The notes beneath the pieces were generated by a model that saw only the letters and a list, made by a program, of their open reading frames with translations, had not been told where the DNA came from and did no database searches. The position numbers were made by a program, and so were the translations under genes. This document shows, piece after piece, positions 6,011 to 7,791 of a stretch of 7,791 bases of DNA. Every line of letters starts with the position of its first letter. Within the stretch, counting starts at the first letter, position 1. Source of the stretch: Nitrospinota bacterium (GTDB lineage Bacteria; Nitrospirota; Nitrospiria; Nitrospirales; UBA8639); NCBI GenBank assembly GCA_022561525.1, contig JADFRB010000075.1, positions 1 through 7,791 on the forward strand, read 5' to 3'.

Positions 6011-6026
6011 CCTCTCGGGGAAGAGG
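6011..6026 (-). other. Small hairpin within the 3' untranslated region
   Basis: CCTCT (6011-6015) pairs with AGAGG (6022-6026) around 6 nt. On the minus strand a TTTTT run begins about 8 nt beyond the stem, too far for an efficient terminator. It may be a weak secondary terminator upstream of the strong one at 5881-5922. Confidence 0.25.
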
Positions 6027-6065
6027 TGTCAAGATGAATAAGGATCTATTGAAGAAAAGGCCGGT

Positions 6066-6168
6066 TTCGTGATCCGTGACGTGTGGAGCATCATGCGTTG
6101 TTCGTATCTCGTCGTTCGTTTTTCGTGAAGTAACGAAAGGTGAACCCGAAATACGCTTCACGGATCAC
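6066..6168. repeat. CGTGA-rich inverted intergenic repeat
   Basis: GTGATCCGTGA (6069-6079) and TCACGGATCAC (6158-6168) are perfect 11-bp inverted arms. The interior is dominated by repeated TTCGT, CGTGA and ACGAA words, forming a quasi-palindromic low-complexity block. A minus-strand open frame across it (5940-6161) consists largely of the translated repeat and is not considered a gene. It lies between the 6193-7449 gene and its terminator, so it would be transcribed as 3' untranslated sequence. Confidence 0.65.
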
Positions 6169-6192
6169 GCTTCACATCTGGACGGCAGGATT

Positions 6193-7449
6193 TTATTGAT
6201 AGAGGCTAAGACCCGCCACCCGTCGATCGATTTTGGCGACAAGCTGGTTATACCGTGGACTATCCACACCACCAAAGCGTTGGACGAATTCCGGTTCTGA
6301 CAATCCTTCAGGTAAATCACTGACCTCCGGCATCAGGTCTTGTTCACGAACGGAGTTGGCGAGTCGCCGTTGCAGATGGCTGGCAGAAGTTGGAGTGGTG
6401 ACTTGTAGTCCGAACCGCGTGCCGGCCATATCCGCGCCCAAGTCGGTAAAGCTGAATCCGCTGCCGCTACGGGAATCATCTATTTCTTTCATTAATCCGA
6501 TGGCGTTCGACATCAGATTGCCGCCTTCCATGGAAAGCGTAGCGGAAATAATAAAGTGCTGCGAAAAGTCTTTTCGCCCGGCGAGCGTGACTTTGTGCCG
6601 AACGGGCTGTGGCCAATGTTCGGAGTCGGGCGCAAGCCGCCTCAATCCTCGGCCATTGATGTAGTCAGAGAGCACCAGAATCACGGCACGGTTTTCTTGA
6701 ACCGCGTCCCCGGTTTTCGAACGTTCCTGGGCCAAGGCAAATAACGGTTGCATGAGCCTGACGAGGGACACGGTGGAGCGCGACCCAATATTGGCGGTGA
6801 CCTGGGTGAGCCGTTGATGATAGGCCTTCAAGCGTTCTTGATCCTCCGGTGAGACCAGCATGTTTCGAACAATATCGGTGATGTTGGCATCCCATTGATA
6901 GGTGACCTGTATTTCGTTGCGGTGAATGGCGACCTTGTGAATGACCTCGCTGGCTGTGGGAGATCCTGTTTCGACATAGGCTTGATTGAGCGCGAGCTGA
7001 AGTCCTTTTTCCGCGATCCATATGGGAATCTCGAGTCGTCCAATGCGGAGATGCACTAACTGAGGCAGCTCTCGTGTTTGCGCCAATCCGAGGTCTACGT
7101 TGATATACTCACCCACAGGATTCTTAGGGAGCTTGACGGTGGTTTTGCTGACAAGATAGCCATCGGTGACCGTTACCACTGACCCGCCGCCTCCCAGGAG
7201 ATACACCAAATAATTCGAGGCTAAGCTGAGGTCTTGCTGGCTGATCGTCATGGTTTTGACTTCGCCATTTTGTAAGGTGCGAGGATCGTGTTCCTGGAAA
7301 AGCGTTTTGGCTCGTTGTACTTCGTCGGGCGTGAGTTGAACATCTCGCTGGACCATGGGCTGGTCTTCAAGGGCCAAAAACGCTGCACCGATCACGGATA
7401 TTGGGATAAGAATCAGGATCAAGAACACCGCTCGAAAAACCCATCGCAT
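6193..7449 (-). CDS. Membrane-anchored conserved hypothetical protein
   Basis: This encodes 418 residues. An N-terminal hydrophobic segment (about residues 5-27, FRAVFLILILIPISVIGAAF) is an uncleaved anchor or signal, leaving a large domain outside the cytoplasm. Within it, residues about 67-145 look beta-rich (VVTVTDGYLVSKTTVKL, VHLRIGRLEIPIWI), 200-250 helical, and 289-347 the most family-like: GRKDFSQHF (291-299), then GSGFSFTDLGADMAGTRFG (329-347). I recall a comparable HF...DSxxGSGFSFxDLxAD pattern in unnamed proteobacterial proteins, but cannot assign a name or function. The ATG at 7449 follows AAGG with a short 3-nt gap and begins the anchor directly. It is probably monocistronic, ending at the terminator at 5881-5922. 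The C-terminal 60 residues (VSDLPEGLSEPEFVQRFGG) appear to be a separate helical tail. Confidence 0.8.
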   Translation of the reverse strand: MRWVFRAVFLILILIPISVIGAAFLALEDQPMVQRDVQLTPDEVQRAKTLFQEHDPRTLQNGEVKTMTISQQDLSLASNYLVYLLGGGGSVVTVTDGYLVSKTTVKLPKNPVGEYINVDLGLAQTRELPQLVHLRIGRLEIPIWIAEKGLQLALNQAYVETGSPTASEVIHKVAIHRNEIQVTYQWDANITDIVRNMLVSPEDQERLKAYHQRLTQVTANIGSRSTVSLVRLMQPLFALAQERSKTGDAVQENRAVILVLSDYINGRGLRRLAPDSEHWPQPVRHKVTLAGRKDFSQHFIISATLSMEGGNLMSNAIGLMKEIDDSRSGSGFSFTDLGADMAGTRFGLQVTTPTSASHLQRRLANSVREQDLMPEVSDLPEGLSEPEFVQRFGGVDSPRYNQLVAKIDRRVAGLSLYQ

Positions 7450-7485
7450 AAGCCTTGTCTCGCAGGAATGGTTGTGAACACGGGG

Positions 7486-7510
7486 ATGAGGGCAGATGGT
7501 CCTCCCTCAT
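7486..7510 (-). promoter_or_regulatory. Inverted repeat upstream of the membrane-anchored protein gene
   Basis: ATGAGGG (7486-7492) and CCCTCAT (7504-7510) are perfect 7-bp arms 11 nt apart, located 37-61 bp before the ATG at 7449. The position suits an operator or a leader hairpin. No convincing -35/-10 pair was found nearby. The rest of 7450-7648 shows nothing else I can support. Confidence 0.35.
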
Positions 7511-7648
7511 TCGGCATTTTCCCTGATGGCCTTAATACATCACGAAAGTGCCAGAAGATCCGACCTCCAGAGCCTATTGCGGGACTGTTGAATTTGAAAT
7601 ACTTCCATAATGCCGATTCATCTCATAAACCCCCAAGAGCGAGAGGGG

Positions 7649-7791
7649 ATGTTCAAAAAGGTGCGCTCAGCAAGGCCGCAGGCGCTTTGGCGCGCGGAGC
7701 GTACGGGAGTACGTGAGCACGACAAAGGGCCGACCAGCCTGCGCCAAGGCTACGGCAGGCAGGGAACGCCGCTGGCTTGTCTGCCGTAGCC
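7649..7791. repeat. Composite GC-rich palindromic repeat running off the window
   Basis: The block beginning GTTCAAAAAGGTGCGC contains AGCAAGGCCGCAG (7668-7680), a CGTAC-GGGA-GTACG hairpin (7700-7713) and AACGCCGCTGG (7765-7775). I recall a dispersed repeat of this arrangement from Nitrospira genomes. A second element lies within and beyond it: GGCTACGGCAG (7748-7758) and CTGCCGTAGCC (7781-7791) are perfect 11-bp inverted arms ending exactly at the window edge. The base composition is clearly more GC-rich than in the neighbouring genes. The element may continue past the window. Confidence 0.65.

Noticed and set aside
5940..6161. Minus-strand open frame of 73 codons
   Set aside because: About half of it is the translated CGTGA-rich inverted repeat, and the remainder has no recognisable feature.
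7288..7716. Plus-strand open frame crossing the start of the membrane-anchored protein and the terminal repeat
   Set aside because: It runs antisense through a supported gene and into repeat sequence, and its composition is not protein-like.
1..7791. CRISPR array, tRNA, rRNA or transposase gene
   Set aside because: There are no regularly spaced direct repeats, no cloverleaf with conserved T-loop, no rRNA-like stretch and no transposase motif. All repeats seen are inverted and irregularly spaced.

Overview
The window looks like chromosomal DNA from a Nitrospira-like bacterium (phylum Nitrospirota). This placement is an inference. It rests on moderate GC content, the style of the hypothetical proteins, and gaps between genes packed with dispersed palindromic repeats. 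No rRNA, tRNA, CRISPR array, transposase or phage gene is visible.

Layout: a short repeat-bounded segment (70-239) precedes a predicted secreted protein (362-1261, +). Next come two + strand housekeeping genes about 30 bp apart. The first is a YchJ/UPF0225-type SEC-C protein whose C-terminal metal-binding motif lies in another reading frame (1390-1878). The second is trmL, a tRNA wobble-base 2'-O-methyltransferase (1909-2373). From about 2600 onward all genes are on the - strand: a small zinc-ribbon protein (2627-2944), a predicted exported hypothetical protein (3237-4415), an unusual response regulator (4873-5673) and a membrane-anchored conserved hypothetical protein (6193-7449). A strong intrinsic terminator at 5881-5922 serves the last of these. 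The gaps at 2945-3236, 4416-4872, 5674-6192 and 7450-7791 contain palindromes and REP-like mosaics.

The most notable items are two. First, the regulator at 4873-5673 has a receiver domain that is complete in its key residues but split after strand beta-4 by about 120 residues resembling a Rossmann NAD(P)-binding domain. This suggests phosphorelay and dinucleotide sensing in one nested protein. Second, the SEC-C protein can be fully restored by a single added base, pointing to a recent one-base deletion or a sequence error. A repeat with core AACTGCCGTTTCTAGG occurs at three loci, each time as an inverted pair.

The genes do not form an obvious pathway. The only likely operon is SEC-C protein plus trmL. 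The - strand genes are widely spaced and are probably separate transcription units.
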